From the NCBI RefSeq assembly GCF_027596085.1, contig NC_072464.1, forward strand, positions 14,760,124 through 14,824,123: a stretch of DNA of 64,000 bases, written 5' to 3'. Made by a program: the position numbers and the translations under genes. Positions 25,169 to 38,000 of the stretch are shown in pieces; the stretch's first letter is position 1; every line of letters begins with the position of its first letter. The notes under the pieces were generated by a model, which saw only the letters and a list, made by a program, of their open reading frames with translations, did not search any database and was not told where the DNA came from. This DNA comes from Anoplopoma fimbria. Taxonomy: Eukaryota > Chordata > Actinopteri > Perciformes > Anoplopomatidae.

Positions 25169-28100
25169 GTTCTGTTACTGTTTTACCATTTTTTCACTGT
25201 AAAGCACTTTGTCATGTCATTATCATTAATTTCACAGTATCAGAGACTGTATACAGAGAGATTGGTAAAAGAGATTTTACAGAAATATAATATGACCCTG
25301 ATAGATGTAAAAAAAAATATCTGGTTGTCAGTCCCATCAAAACTGAATGTTGAAGAAAGAGAGCAAGTGAGCTGCATATCTGGGAGAGGAGGCTCTCTGG
25401 AAGCAGCAGAGCTGAATAAGTAGTCTGTGTGACTGCATCTATTAACCTAGAGCTGTTTCAGCTGTGACAGATAACAGAGACCTGCCTCTAATGATGCCAC
25501 AGAGTCACAGAAACAATCTAAGACTTTAATTGAGAGGAAAAGGAACAAAGATTAGCCGCCTTACATCAACATTCAAACTACAATGTGCAATCTGGTGCAC
25601 CTTTGCTGCTTACAAACCAAAGATAAATAAATATTGATAAATAATAATAATAGTGGCATCGTGCAAAGGTAATCATGAGTATCCATATTTTAATCAAAAC
25701 AGGTCTATTGTATATATTACCCGAAAGGGATTTCCTTTCATTGCGCACCTGATATGAGGCAACCCATCATCATACAATGTACATATCATTCATATTTTGC
25801 ATCAAAATAATATTTCTGAGGAATCCTTTCTCACGTCTCATTGCCTGTTCTCCCTTTTTAGGCAAGCAAACAAAATACCTTTTTTTGCTTCAGGCTGATT
25901 TGTACCAATGGGCGAAAAAAAAAGATGGTAGATGCATTTATCAAACATGGCAATTTGCTTAATGGACTCTGACAAAGCCATTGGCGGTCTTTATTTAGAT
26001 GCAGATGACTTCCTCCATACTGGCTTCCTCTGACAGTGGTAGAGCGGCCTGTCAGGGAAAAAAGAGAAGAAAGCTTGCTCCTGTTTCTACAGACTGACAT
26101 TCAATCACTGCCGCTGTCTGTCTGTATATTATGAGACTGACTGACTGCCAGTCTACACTCCCCCTCAACCCACTTTGGCTCACACTGTTTCCCCTTCACT
26201 CTGTATAAATTATCCATTAGTGCAGCGAAAAGAGAACAAACCACCTCTCAGTTGGACTCCTTCATATGTATGAATGCACAGAGCCTCACATGGTCATGGT
26301 TGTCATGATGTAAAAGAAAAATGGAAAAAGTTGGCTCATGAAATACTACCAGCTCTAAAACTGTGTCTGTGCTTCATTACATGCAGCACCATATCACTCA
26401 AAAGCATAGCTGTCACTCCTAAACACACCCTGGTGAAATAGAGTTTCTAAATCTTGCATTATACACCATGACTTTTAACAAATATGCCGGCAAAAAATTA
26501 AGCTATTCTGTATTCAATTGCTGTATTGCTTACGGGATAAGTTGTTGGCCTGGAAGAGCTGATAAGCATGCAACCAGCATATTGTAAGCACAGGGCTTCC
26601 CTGCTATTAAAACTGTTGGGAAGAGTGAGATGGGGAGGAGGAGTGGTTCAATGTAGAGGCAACAGTGCCCTCTTGGGAAAAAAGAGCATCAGTCATGTCG
26701 TTGGATGTTTGTCTTATCACATAATACTGTTGTTTGATGTTGCATCATGATCTTTGTGCATAAAAATATCATCAGTATTTACAAATCTGTCATTTAAATA
26801 TTTCTGACATTTTCTCCTGTTTAATGTTGGCATCAAAAATACAGACAATCTGAAACCTTCTTCTTCATCTACTGAAACTGTAGCAAAAATCTTGCGTGAT
26901 TTGGGAACTTGTGCACTTCCATCATCACTCATCATTTTCATGCTTTCTGAACTTGTTTGTATTGTGCTTTACACTTCGCCAATCTAAAACTGAACCTACA
27001 ATCAATGGAAAAAGAATCAGCAACTACAGTACTTTTTCAAATAAAACTAGGAAAACGAAATTGTAAACTTTGAAGACATCGCATGTTTCTGCAAAATGTT
27101 GTGTTTTGACCGAATAATCAAACAAATTATCGGCAGATAAAAATAATTGTTAATCGCTGCCCTTCGGTTGTCCATTTAGTCTCATGTTTTAAAAAAGATA
27201 ATTAAATAACAAGAAAACAAATTAAGATATTTTGTTTGTTTTGAACAATTCCTTGAAGGCAGGAAGCTACAGACCAACTGGGAGTTCTACAACATTTGTT
27301 TCTGAACAATTAGACCAAAGCCCTTTGGGCTTGTGTTTTGAAGATGGTAGGATGAAGCTTCTTACAAAAATAAACACCACAAATGGAGTTCTGATAATTA
27401 GGCTTAAATATGACTTCTGCGTGTAAGATGTGCTAATGGAGATTAATCCTCAGGACTGTCGTAGCCTGAAATCCTCCGTGTCTTTCATCACTGAGGAGAG
27501 ATTAACAGTTATCCACCAGGGAAGATGATAAGTGGTTTCTTCAAGGCCACATAGGGACTGAAGGCATGTAAACTGGGGAAGGACCTGCGCTGTACCATGG
27601 AAACCTTTTACATTAGTATGTTAACCAGCTTCAAGCAAAGACCTTCAAAGTCTTTCAAACAAATGGCCCGTGGCAAAGCCTATGACATCCTGCAGAATAA
27701 TTTTCTCTGAATTCAGTCGAGGGTCAGTGGAGAAGTACTGTTGGATTTACACATCTTTCATTGAAGTATTTTGTTTGATGTTAATAAAACACAATGTTTA
27801 AGGCCAAGATATATTTAAAAAGCCTTTGCTTTGAGACAGAAACTAAGCAGACAAGTACACAGAAGTTGTTTTGTCACTAACTGCATGAGGAACCTAAATG
27901 AAAGCGACTATATTTTTTAAACAAGACTAAAAACTATTTGTTTCTTTGTTCTATTGATGCATCCAGATTGTGAAGAATATTCGTAACATTAAGGTGAACT
28001 CTGCGGGCATGGTTAGTCACCACCTATCAAGATATAGTGAGCACTGCTTATTAATTTGAAGAGTGTACAGCCTTCCCTTGTCTGAACATACTGACTTACA

Positions 28101-29349
28101 GCAGTGATTCATTCAGCTTTTGAATGAGATAGTGACATCTCATCTAAATACCCTCTGACAATCTTCTCCCAGTGCATTCCCCTGGGACAGAGCAATCACG
28201 TTTCAGTTTGAAGGAACATATCTGTTCAGCGTACAGTCAACCGCAAACACGCAGAAGCAGTCATTACTGATGACATTTGAAGACACAAAGGCCAATATTT
28301 GAAATGGGCACAAGGGACAAAGGCATCAAATCAATGTTTTTCATTGACTTGATGGAACAAAAGCAATCACTTCCTTGAATCTCTCTGATGAAAAAGTAGA
28401 ACAAAAACACAGTCATGAATATTACGCACTGTATGAATCTTATTTCTGAGGGCAAGGGCCTTGTCACAGCTGCCATGATGGAGGGGAGGTGATTCTAGTT
28501 CCCATCTGGCTGCATAATGAGCTCAGAGCAAGACACAGGCTCACTAATAGAAACATGCCATACAATACAGCACAGTGGGAGCAAAACAAACTGCAGGGCT
28601 GTTGTCAATCGCATAAAAGACCCTGCAATTTCTTTTTGAGTGTCTCATTTTATGATGCTTTTTCTCACTCAGTCGCAATGCACTGTGATTTGTCCTTTTT
28701 ACAAAATTACTCTAATTGTTCGACTTGTTATTCTGGGCCCACTTTGTGAGCGAGGAGGCGGTGGAGCTGAACCGCTTAAGTGCAAGCCATTCATTGAAAT
28801 TCATGCGGGAAGCTCATGCAGAAGTGGTCTGATTTCTTTAAAAGGACCTATTTCAGTATTAAATGAAATGTTACAGTTTGAGGGAAACTTCTTTGGGGTG
28901 TCAGGATAGCTCTGAGTGAGGAAGTAGAGTTTCAACACCAAAGGGAAGACGTAGGGTACTCTTATAGTGTGTGTTTTGGAGGAAATAACCTAAATAACTT
29001 GCTGTAAACACGTGATTCCATTCACTACTACAGCACTTCTAGCAACACAAACTATGAGGAGGAAGAAAGAAGAAGAAAATACCAGTAAATACAACTAGAA
29101 TATTTTTTTTAAAGGAAGAAGGCAAGGCTCTTTCTATGGGGGACTTTTGCAAAAAGCTCATTTTGATAAATTTATTATTTCACTTGTCTTGTGTGAAATT
29201 CCCAAATATATCTGTGGTTAAGGGGTGCTCAATGGATTTAGCACTTGACTCTCATAAAGTTTGGGGGCTTGCAGCAGAAAAAAGAATTGTCAACATTGTC
29301 AACAATGACCGAGATAACCTAACCTTTAGTCCCTAGTATGGGGACTAAA
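25169..29349. other. Non-coding stretch, no gene recognised
   Basis: No exon is supported. The segment ending at 27,163 (ATTGTTAATCGCTGCCCT) looks like the other end of the hAT-like family seen at 24,919, so a decayed copy may occupy roughly 26,950-27,163. Nothing else is recognised. Confidence 0.45.
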
Positions 29350-30160
29350 GATGCTGATTCCAACACTTCTAATAGTGTTACTTTACATCTCTTGCTTGAA
29401 AGTAATTTTTCTGGGGATTTCAGTAAAAGTGTCAATACCACACTTTAAAAAATGCTCATTACAATTAAGTCATGCATTTAATATTTTACCTAAGTAAAAG
29501 TGCAGAAGTATTAGCTACCCTTTGTAGTATGAATGCAAGTATGAAGTATTATTTGTGCAGAATCGCTCTTGTCAGTTATATATTATTAAATAATTGGTTC
29601 ATTATACTTGATTCATCAAAATGTTAGTAGTATGCTCAAATGTCTTATGTTAAAACGTTGGATAGTTTAATATATAACAATGGATGTTATTTTCTGAAGT
29701 GATCATATCAAGAAGTACTACCCTGAGCCTTCCACTTAGCACTTATTGTATTTGTATTAGTTTGTTGCACTTATTGTATTCGTATTAGTTTGTTTCTGCA
29801 CTGTACTTTTGCTCTGGTTTATGCTCTTAGATGCTTGTTTAAGAAAGGAGATGCACTTATGACTTCTGGTGACTAGTAGTTCTCTTGAATACCTATGTTG
29901 AATACACTTATTGTAAGTCGCTTTGGATAAAAGCGTCTGCTAAATGACTGTAATATAAATGTAATGTAATATGCTTTGAATGTAAAATCTCTGTATGAAA
30001 AGTAACACCACTCTTAAATTAGTGGTGTTAAAAGAACCACGTCGCTCTGATATGTAGTAGATTAGAAGTAGTATAGTCAGTAACCTAATCCCTTCTTCAG
30101 AACTGCAGGCTACTTAAATACAGAGTAAATGTACTCAGTAATTTACTTTCCACTCCTGCT
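29350..30160 (-). repeat. Decayed teleost dispersed repeat, interrupted by a SINE-like insert
   Basis: Both flanks of the 29,708-29,970 insert carry phrases of one widespread fish repeat. On the left are TTTACCTAAGTAAAAGTGCAG and ATTATTTGTGCAGAAT; on the right are AAATGTACTCAGTAATTTAC and TTTCCACTCCTGCTG. A related copy in the opposite orientation is at 37,609-37,810. The arrangement implies that the host repeat is older than the insert. Family name and superfamily are not assigned. Confidence 0.5.
29708..29970 (+). mobile_element. SINE-like element with (TAATG)n tail, copy A
   Basis: Three copies of one family of about 260-290 bp occur in the window (here, 31,288-31,575 and 52,371-52,629). 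They share a start near AAGAAGTACTACCCTGAGCC and a 3' end GTCGCTTTGGATAAAAGCGT followed by CTGCTAAATGACTGTAAT and TAATG-type repeats. That 3' end is typical of fish L2-mobilised sequences. No tRNA-like A and B boxes were recognised, so it may be a short LINE 3' fragment family instead of a true SINE. This copy has two of the internal 28-bp units. Confidence 0.75.
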
Positions 30161-30514
30161 GCTCTGTGACCAATGCATTTAACTTTAATGTAGCCTACTT
30201 TAGATTGCAAGTACTGCTGATATCAGACTGATGAGCTGACTATTGTAATAACTGCAGTGCACAGCCTTGATAGCATATCTTTGGACATGCACATACTGCA
30301 TTGAAGCCCCTTAAAACAAACCCATCAATGCAATTATAAAGAACTACACCGAACAGGGATAAAGGTGACACAGAGATAAGACGTTGCTTCCGGTTGTAAA
30401 GAATGTAGAACAGTAGAAGAAGAGTCACAGTTAATTTTGACTGCCATGGTGCCTTTATCCTCACCAAACTGCTTATCAATGAGAAACTAGAAGCTGTTTT
30501 GGTGTTAATTAATT

Positions 30515-30650
30515 TATTAATTAATTAATTAATTAAATGTGTTGTTTTGTGTATAAAACAACAATTAATTAATTAATTAATTAAAATTAATTAATTAATT
30601 CATTAATTAATTAAATTTGTTGTTTTGTGTAGAAAACAACAAACTTCACA
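30515..30650. repeat. TTAA-rich tandem and palindromic repeat
   Basis: Runs of TTAATTAA alternate with two near-identical blocks (TTGTTGTTTTGTGTAGAAAA and its partner TGTTGTTTTGTGTATAAAAC). Each block can fold through its TTGTTTT/AAAACAA ends. The array sits just upstream of the nme8 promoter region. Confidence 0.8.
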
Positions 30651-30714
30651 TGTTATTGATCATAGCGCACTTCAGTCTGATCCCGGGGATGCCTCCGGGA
30701 AGGCGGAAGGCACC

Positions 30715-30727
30715 GTTGCCTAGCAAC
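30715..30727 (+). promoter_or_regulatory. X-box (RFX-family binding site) upstream of nme8
   Basis: The site reads GTTGCC-T-AGCAAC. This is a perfect match to the X-box consensus GTNRCC, 0-3 spacer, RGYAAC, bound by RFX factors in promoters of ciliary genes. It lies about 104 bp upstream of the nme8 start codon in a short GC-richer segment (30,680-30,730). The position and the axonemal role of NME8 make it a likely functional promoter element. Binding itself is inferred. Confidence 0.8.
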
Positions 30728-30830
30728 CCATGTGTGAAACAAACGCGAGCAGAAACTCGCCGTATTTGGCATTTCATGTTCATTCAACGCTCTGCAGACA
30801 TCTTTTGAATATTTCCATTGAAGTGATCAA

Positions 30831-33800
30831 ATGGCAGGCAAGAAGAAAGAGGCGAGTCTGCAGGTTGGACACAACAGCATATGGAGTCTGTCATGTTGAC
30901 AAGAGTCCTCTGTGTTTTAACCCTTTCATGCATAGAGGTCACTACAGTGGACAGTTCAAATGTTGTTTTCTTCTATATGCATGGGTTTTTATTGCATAGT
31001 TGCACATCAGACACTACAATAGTGCTCATTGTAGTGGCTGATGTGCAACTATGCAATAAAAACCCATGCATATAGAAGAAAACAACATTTGAATAGCTGT
31101 CCACTGTAGTGACCTCTATGCATGAAAGGGTTAATGTTACTAACTTTATGAAGCCCTGATATTCATTGAACTTTATTTTTTTGTGCAGGCCTCTGTCACA
31201 AACCAGGAGCAGTGGGAGGAGATGCTTGCAACCAAAGGTTTAACAGGTAAGAACTTCAGAAGTAAAATAATTAGTGTTAAATGTGAATACATTACATTAC
31301 ATTACAGTCATTTAGCAGACGCTTTTATCCAAAGCGACTTACAGGAAGTGTATTCAACATAGGTATTCAAGAGAACTACTAGTCACCAGAAGTCATAAGT
31401 GCATCTCCTTTCTTAAACAAGCATCTAAAAGCATAAACCAGAGCAAAAGTATAGTGCAGAAGCAAATTACTACGAATACAATAAGTGCAACAAACTAATA
31501 CGAATACAATAAGTGCAACAAACTAATACGAATACAATAAGTGCTAAGAGGAAGGCTCAGGGTAGTACTTCTTGAATACTAACCATCATCACACTAAGCA
31601 TCTGTTCAAAAGTGTTGAACAGTTGCAATATGTAATAAAAAGGAGATTGAGCTCTGTCATTGTGAGTGTATTTATTGTATGTTGCTGCCCCACTGTGTTC
31701 ATTGGGATAACTGCAGATTGAATGCTTGCACCAGTCCTCACCCTGTCTCTATTCTAGTGGTAGATGTCTACCAACAGTGGTGTGGTCCCTGTCGAGCTGT
31801 GGTTAGTCTCTTACGGAAAATAAAGAACGAGCTGGGTGATGACCTGTTGCATTTTGCCACAGTAAGCCCCAAGTGAATTTAAAGACGTGAACAATTCGAA
31901 ATCAAACAAAAATGATGAAGGAGCAGCCCTAAACTTGTATTTATGTGTGTGTGGTGTATAGGCCGAGGCAGACAGCATTGATGCTTTGGAGAGGTATCGA
32001 GGGAAATGTGAGCCCACCTTCCTCTTCTGTGGCGTAAGTGTGTTTGTTTATATACTGTGTTAGTGTTTGCAATTTTGTACATTGCAAACACTAACACATA
32101 TATGTTTGCTTCAACATATATGAGCCACCAGCTCTATTTGTTGTGCCTTTTTGACCTTTACATACAATGCCTATCTTACATTAGGGTTTACAATTTGTAC
32201 TCTTTCTGTGTTATATTTATATTTTTAATATCTAGTTATTTTATATATTTTCTGTCTATATTTCTTTTCCCCTTTTATCCTAACTCTATGATGTAATGAT
32301 GTAGGCCAGGAGATAGTGCTGTGAATAGATTGCTCATCTCTCTGGTGGTGATGCAATATGCTGCCCGCTATTTCATTTGTATTATTAATTTACTTTTATT
32401 AGTATTATGCTTATTCCTGAGCTCGAACTCCAATGTTGCACTCATTTTTATTTTTTGTATCTTGCTTACAAGGGCCTTCTGTTGTCAAAGCGTTCTCTGT
32501 ATGTCACAGCATGTTAAATTAATTCTAATTAAAGACCGGTTAAAAAAACATTAAAATGTCTTTATGTTGAATGAACAGGGTGGGGAACTGGTGGCTGTGC
32601 TGCGAGGGGCCAACGCTCCTCTCCTTCAGAGGATGATTGTGGAGGAACTGGCCAACGAGAAGTTGGTCCTGGAGCAAGGTGGTGAACGCAAAACGGTGAG
32701 CAGTAAGATACACACACGTTCAGTTTCTAGAGCTGAAATAATAGGCCTTTTTCACAGCAGACATTTGACTTGTAATAGCAGGAAAACCACAGGTGTTACC
32801 AATAACAACATCACGTGTGCTTTTCCTACTTTAGCATATCAAAATAGTTTATTTGAAAAAAAGCCTATTAATCAATTAGTCATTAGAAAGGCAATATTTA
32901 GCAACAATTTAGACAATCAGTTAATTGTTTAAGTATTTTTTTGCAGTTTATTTTGAACTTATTTTGAACTTGCAGCCCAGACCCACGGTAACGAGCACCT
33001 TTAAGTAGTTTTTTTCAAGCCGAAATTCTGTCCATTCTCTGGCTCCGGTTCACAGTTGTGAGCATTTACTGCTTCTCTTTGTTGTAAATGTATGTTAATC
33101 TGACAAAGCAAGCAATTTGTCGAAATGGGTTTGTTGTGTCCATCAGGTTAAAGATGATGGTCTTGTTGATGATGATAAGAGAGACGAGGAGGAGACATCA
33201 CAGCAGTCAGAAAATGAAGAAAGCATAATAGGTACTGTGGAAACTATCTAATCGTATTAGTGGTCAGTGTATTTCTGGTGGTGATGTTAACGTGATTATC
33301 GTTGTTGTTGTTGTTTACCAGCATCATCATGGTTGTGTTCAGCATTTTATCTGCATTAACGATCACGACTCAAGCTGTTCTTTTCTCCTGTAGTTCCTAC
33401 CAGTAAATCCTACACAGTTGCCATCATCAAACCAGATGCTGTTGCTCACGGCAAGGCAAATGAGATCATTATGAAGGTACACAGAGACTAACACTGCTCA
33501 CAATCAGAGAAGACAAGATTGTCTCAAGCCTTCCTGCTGACATTAGTTCATTATCCTGGCATTACTCCCCTGGCCAGATTCAAGATGCTGGGTTTGAGAT
33601 CCTGGCCCATGAGGAACGCACGCTGACTGAGGTTGAGGCTCAAGATTTTTACCGTCACAAAGCAGAAGAGGTACTGTGAGAGAAGAATATAATAGTAGAA
33701 AAAAGGCACATCTCACACAGACATAACACAATTTGACAGATACAGACACTTGTGTTTGTACCTCACTGCATGCAGAGGTTGGCGTAGCAGTCAAACTGCT

Positions 33801-34962
33801 AATTGGTTCATTGTATTTAAATTCAGTCAACATCCTAATGAGCGAGCAGTCTCAACCAGTGCAAAAATCATTGCAATTAGTTTGCAATACATCACACTTC
33901 CATCTGCATTTCTGCACAGGGCTCAAAATAGATCTGCTGTGTAAGCAGCTTTTATTTTTGCTTATTGCGCTGTTTGTGATGAGACTGAATGATTAGTGAT
34001 TCAGAAATACAAAACGTGAGAGAAAAGGTGGATAAGTAAAGCTGTGATGTTCATGATATAATATAGTACAGTATTGTATCTGCCTTTAAAAATATATTCA
34101 TACAAATGTTCTTCTCTCTTTCTCACCTTGTAAATGTAAGACCTGATTCAAGACTTTTTTATGTGTTCATTAACGTATGTGTATGCCCTTGTCTGTGTGT
34201 GTGTATGTGATGGTGGTTTAGGCTGGCTTTGGAGACTTGGTGCAGTTTATGTCCAGTGGTCCATCCCATATTCTGGTACTCTCTCAGGTTGAGGGCTCAG
34301 CTAATGTTGTGCCAGCATGGCGGGAGTTAATTGGCCCAGCTGACATAGAGGAAGCTAGGAGAGATCAACCAGAAAGGTTAGTTACAGGAAATTACACAAA
34401 TGCTACATTCACTAAAAAAAGTTGAGAAAACATCCACAATTGCATTAAAACTGTAGGATACAATATGATAAACAGATCATTCCTGTGTCTTTGTAAAAAG
34501 GGCATTTCTTTATAGCATAGACATTTATTCATGCACTGTTGATTGCCACAGTGTGAACCTCAGGCTTAAGTCTGGGAAAGCAAATGAACAGCACATTCTC
34601 GCCTGCTCTGTCAGACACACCCAAACATTATGCTTCTCTCTGGTTGAGCACCAGCCGAGCAACCATCTGCTCTCCTCTCCTGTCTCCCCCATGGCTTCCT
34701 GCAGCTTGCGGGCACAATACGGTACACAGACACTGTTCAACGCAGTGCACGGTAGTGAGGACATGGACCAGGCCAGCAGGGAGCTTGCCTTCTTCTTCCC
34801 CAACTTTAGGCGGGCCTCACTGACGGAGCAGGATGGGGAGGAAGAGCGTGTGGAGCGGACACTGGCTCTTATCCGGCCTGACGTTGCCAGAGATAACAGA
34901 GGTGTGGCCCGTGCCAAATACACAAACACACAAGTACACACGTGTGCGAGCACAGATACACA

Positions 34963-35056
<94 letters not shown>

Positions 35057-38000
35057 GTTCATACTGACATGGTGGGACTGCTTTTTGATTCCCACAGCAA
35101 AGATGTTACATGACAAAGGTGCACTTCCAGATTTTTTATTTGATTGATCAATGCGGAAAAATGTATCACCCTTTCAAACTAGAATATGGCTGTCTATATT
35201 AAAACAATCAATTATGCCAGTTAATTGTTACACCAAGCTAAAACTAATTCTATATAATACAATTAAATCAATTAACATCACTAAAACCAAAACTTCTTCA
35301 TTTTGTTTCAACAAAAACTGAACAGTATACCTCTCATGAAGATTTATGGCAGTATTGTTGTATTTGATTGCATTAACCAGCTGTACCTAATAAGCTGGCT
35401 AATGAGTGTATATTTTATATTTAATATTGTTCTGCAGAGGAGATCTTGGCTCAAATCCACAAGTCAGGCTTCACCGTGGCTTTACAAAGAGAGGTAATGT
35501 TGACAGAGGAGCAGGTCAGACAGTTTTACTTCCAACATGTCGAGGAGGACTACTTTCCTGCGTTGCTCCGAAGCATGACCAGGTAAACTTACACATGTGC
35601 AAATGTGTAAATCTGCAGAGTAGTGTGTTACTGAAGATTGGCCTTTAACATGTGTGTATTTACAGTGGACCAGTGCTAGCTTTGGCTCTGGCCAGAACAG
35701 GGTCTGTTGCTCACTGGAAAAACATCATTGGTCCTTCTGATGTTAATAAAGCCAGAGAGGAGAGTCCTGAATGGTGAGAGATACGTGGCTCTATTTATTT
35801 ACACAATTAAACGAGTCACTGTATAATAACTACCAATGTTGAGTTTTCACTGTTGATCCTACTGACATTTTGTTAGAAAGAACTCTGTATTTCTCTTCTG
35901 GCCTCTCTTTTTAACCTTGTCAGGTTTTGCAGGTTATTAAATAAAAATGTGTGATTAAAACAAGAAAAGGCTTATCCTTCAACATGTTCTCTTTCCTGAC
36001 AATAGTGCTGTCACAAGATACATTTTAGACTCAAATTTCTAGTGTAGTCTCTCTTCGCCTGACATGCCCCCTGTTCTGGGATTACTTGAAAGACTATTTT
36101 AAAAATGAGCAAAATCACTAGTTGAACTACAAGCACACAAGGCAGGGTTATTTGGCAAGTGGAACAAATATACTTAAATACATTGTTTTATCTGGAGCTG
36201 ATGTTTGAAGTAGCTAAGGACCAAGCTATCTTGCTTCCTTCTAAACTCTGTAGAGAGTTGCACATGGGCAGTACTGATCCGGCATTTGTGGGAAAAGGCA
36301 ATTGTTTATAAACTGAGTTTATGAGATAAAATCCCGAGTGAGCAGTTCTGCTGGAAAAAGGAGTTTATTTGGGTGGCGTAAGAGGATGTGGGTGAAACTC
36401 CAGGTTCATTGACCTAAATAAAGATTCAACATGACAATTAATATTGGTCTTTGTTCTTACTTGATAACCCCAAGTAAATTAAACAGTTTGTATAAGCTAA
36501 GTAGAAATTGACTTTGTGGCCACTTATAAAAATAATTCCTGAAAACCATCAAATATTACCTATTAGATATATATTGTAACTACCAGTCTGGTCATACCTG
36601 TATTGCTGACTTCTGTGTCCCTCATCACTCAGTCTAAGGGCCCAGTTTGCTGTGGAGAACGAGCCTATCAACCAGCTGCATGGCAGTGAAAGTCATGAAG
36701 AGGCAGAACGAGAGATCAACTTCTTCTTCCCTAAACAGCACACACTGGCGGTGATCAAACCGGACGCCATGGATCAGCATAAAGGTCCTTTCTGGTCATT
36801 TAGAACAATATATGAAAAAAGTACTTGTGTTTGTTAAGATGTGTAAAAATAATCACATAATCCTCATAATGTATTTTATATTCACTGTAACAGAGAATAT
36901 TTTGGAGGAGATCAGAGGCAGTGGTTTCTCTGTAACGCAGCTGAAGGAGATGGTGCTGTCAAAGGAGATGGCTGAGGAGTTTTACAAAGAGCACAGAGAG
37001 AAGCCTTTCTTCAGCCAACTGGTGGAATTCATGTGTCGGTAAGTCTTTACCTGAACACAGCCAAAGGAGAAGGCCAAAGTGAGCACAGCAGTCCTGCCCT
37101 TATTCCTGTTGCTGCAGGAAGTTTCAACAGCACTTCTAACAGTTATTTTAGCTGCTTAAAAATCAAGGCAGCCCCAGGCAAGTGGCTTGGGAGTCCATCT
37201 CAATTTCACCCTTTGTTCCACCGCCTATCTAGATTTTAGAGGGATCTTCCGCTCCGATTAGTCCCTTTACTTGGCTGTTACACAACTGCCTGGACACACC
37301 GAGCAGAGAGATATGTGCAGCTGGGCACACAGAAACTACCTTTACTGTCGCTATCCTTCAAGATCAGCTCAGTTTAAGCCTTAATTGTAGTTTTATATTT
37401 CTTTTTGTTTGGTTTTCCAGCTAAGGAACCACTTTATATCCTACAATTTATTTAAGGAGTAACTTTACACCAGGCAGTGTTTTGCTGCCCACTCTGGTTG
37501 GACGTTTTTAAGCCTGTTTCACCTGTTGGGTTTGGTCGGAAGTGTGATCTTCTGCACTTGTAACAACACCCAGCAGTGACGTCATGGCGTACTGGAGTAC
37601 ACCTAGTGTTGGAGTGTAACTGGAAACATTTACTCAAGTGCTAGAATGTACAAATTCAAAGTACTTGTATTTTACTCCAGTATTTCCATGCTAGGCTACT
37701 TTATACTTCTATTCCACTACATCTCATAGGTAAATATTGTACGTTTTCAGCATTACATTTGTCTTACAGCTTTAGTCACTGTTCAGATAAACGTTTTTCA
37801 TCCCCTTCCTGTGTAGTGAAAACCATGTTACTCCAGATTTGTTGATTATGAATGTTTGTGATAAACTGAAGGATGAAGTGTTCCTTGTGTTGAGCTAAAT
37901 TAACTCTTTAAAACCCCTCTTGGATCAGCTGGAAAATCCTTTGTGAATGCAAAGTTCTTCTTAATAGTTATAGCTATTCTTATATAGCACTTTTTTATTA

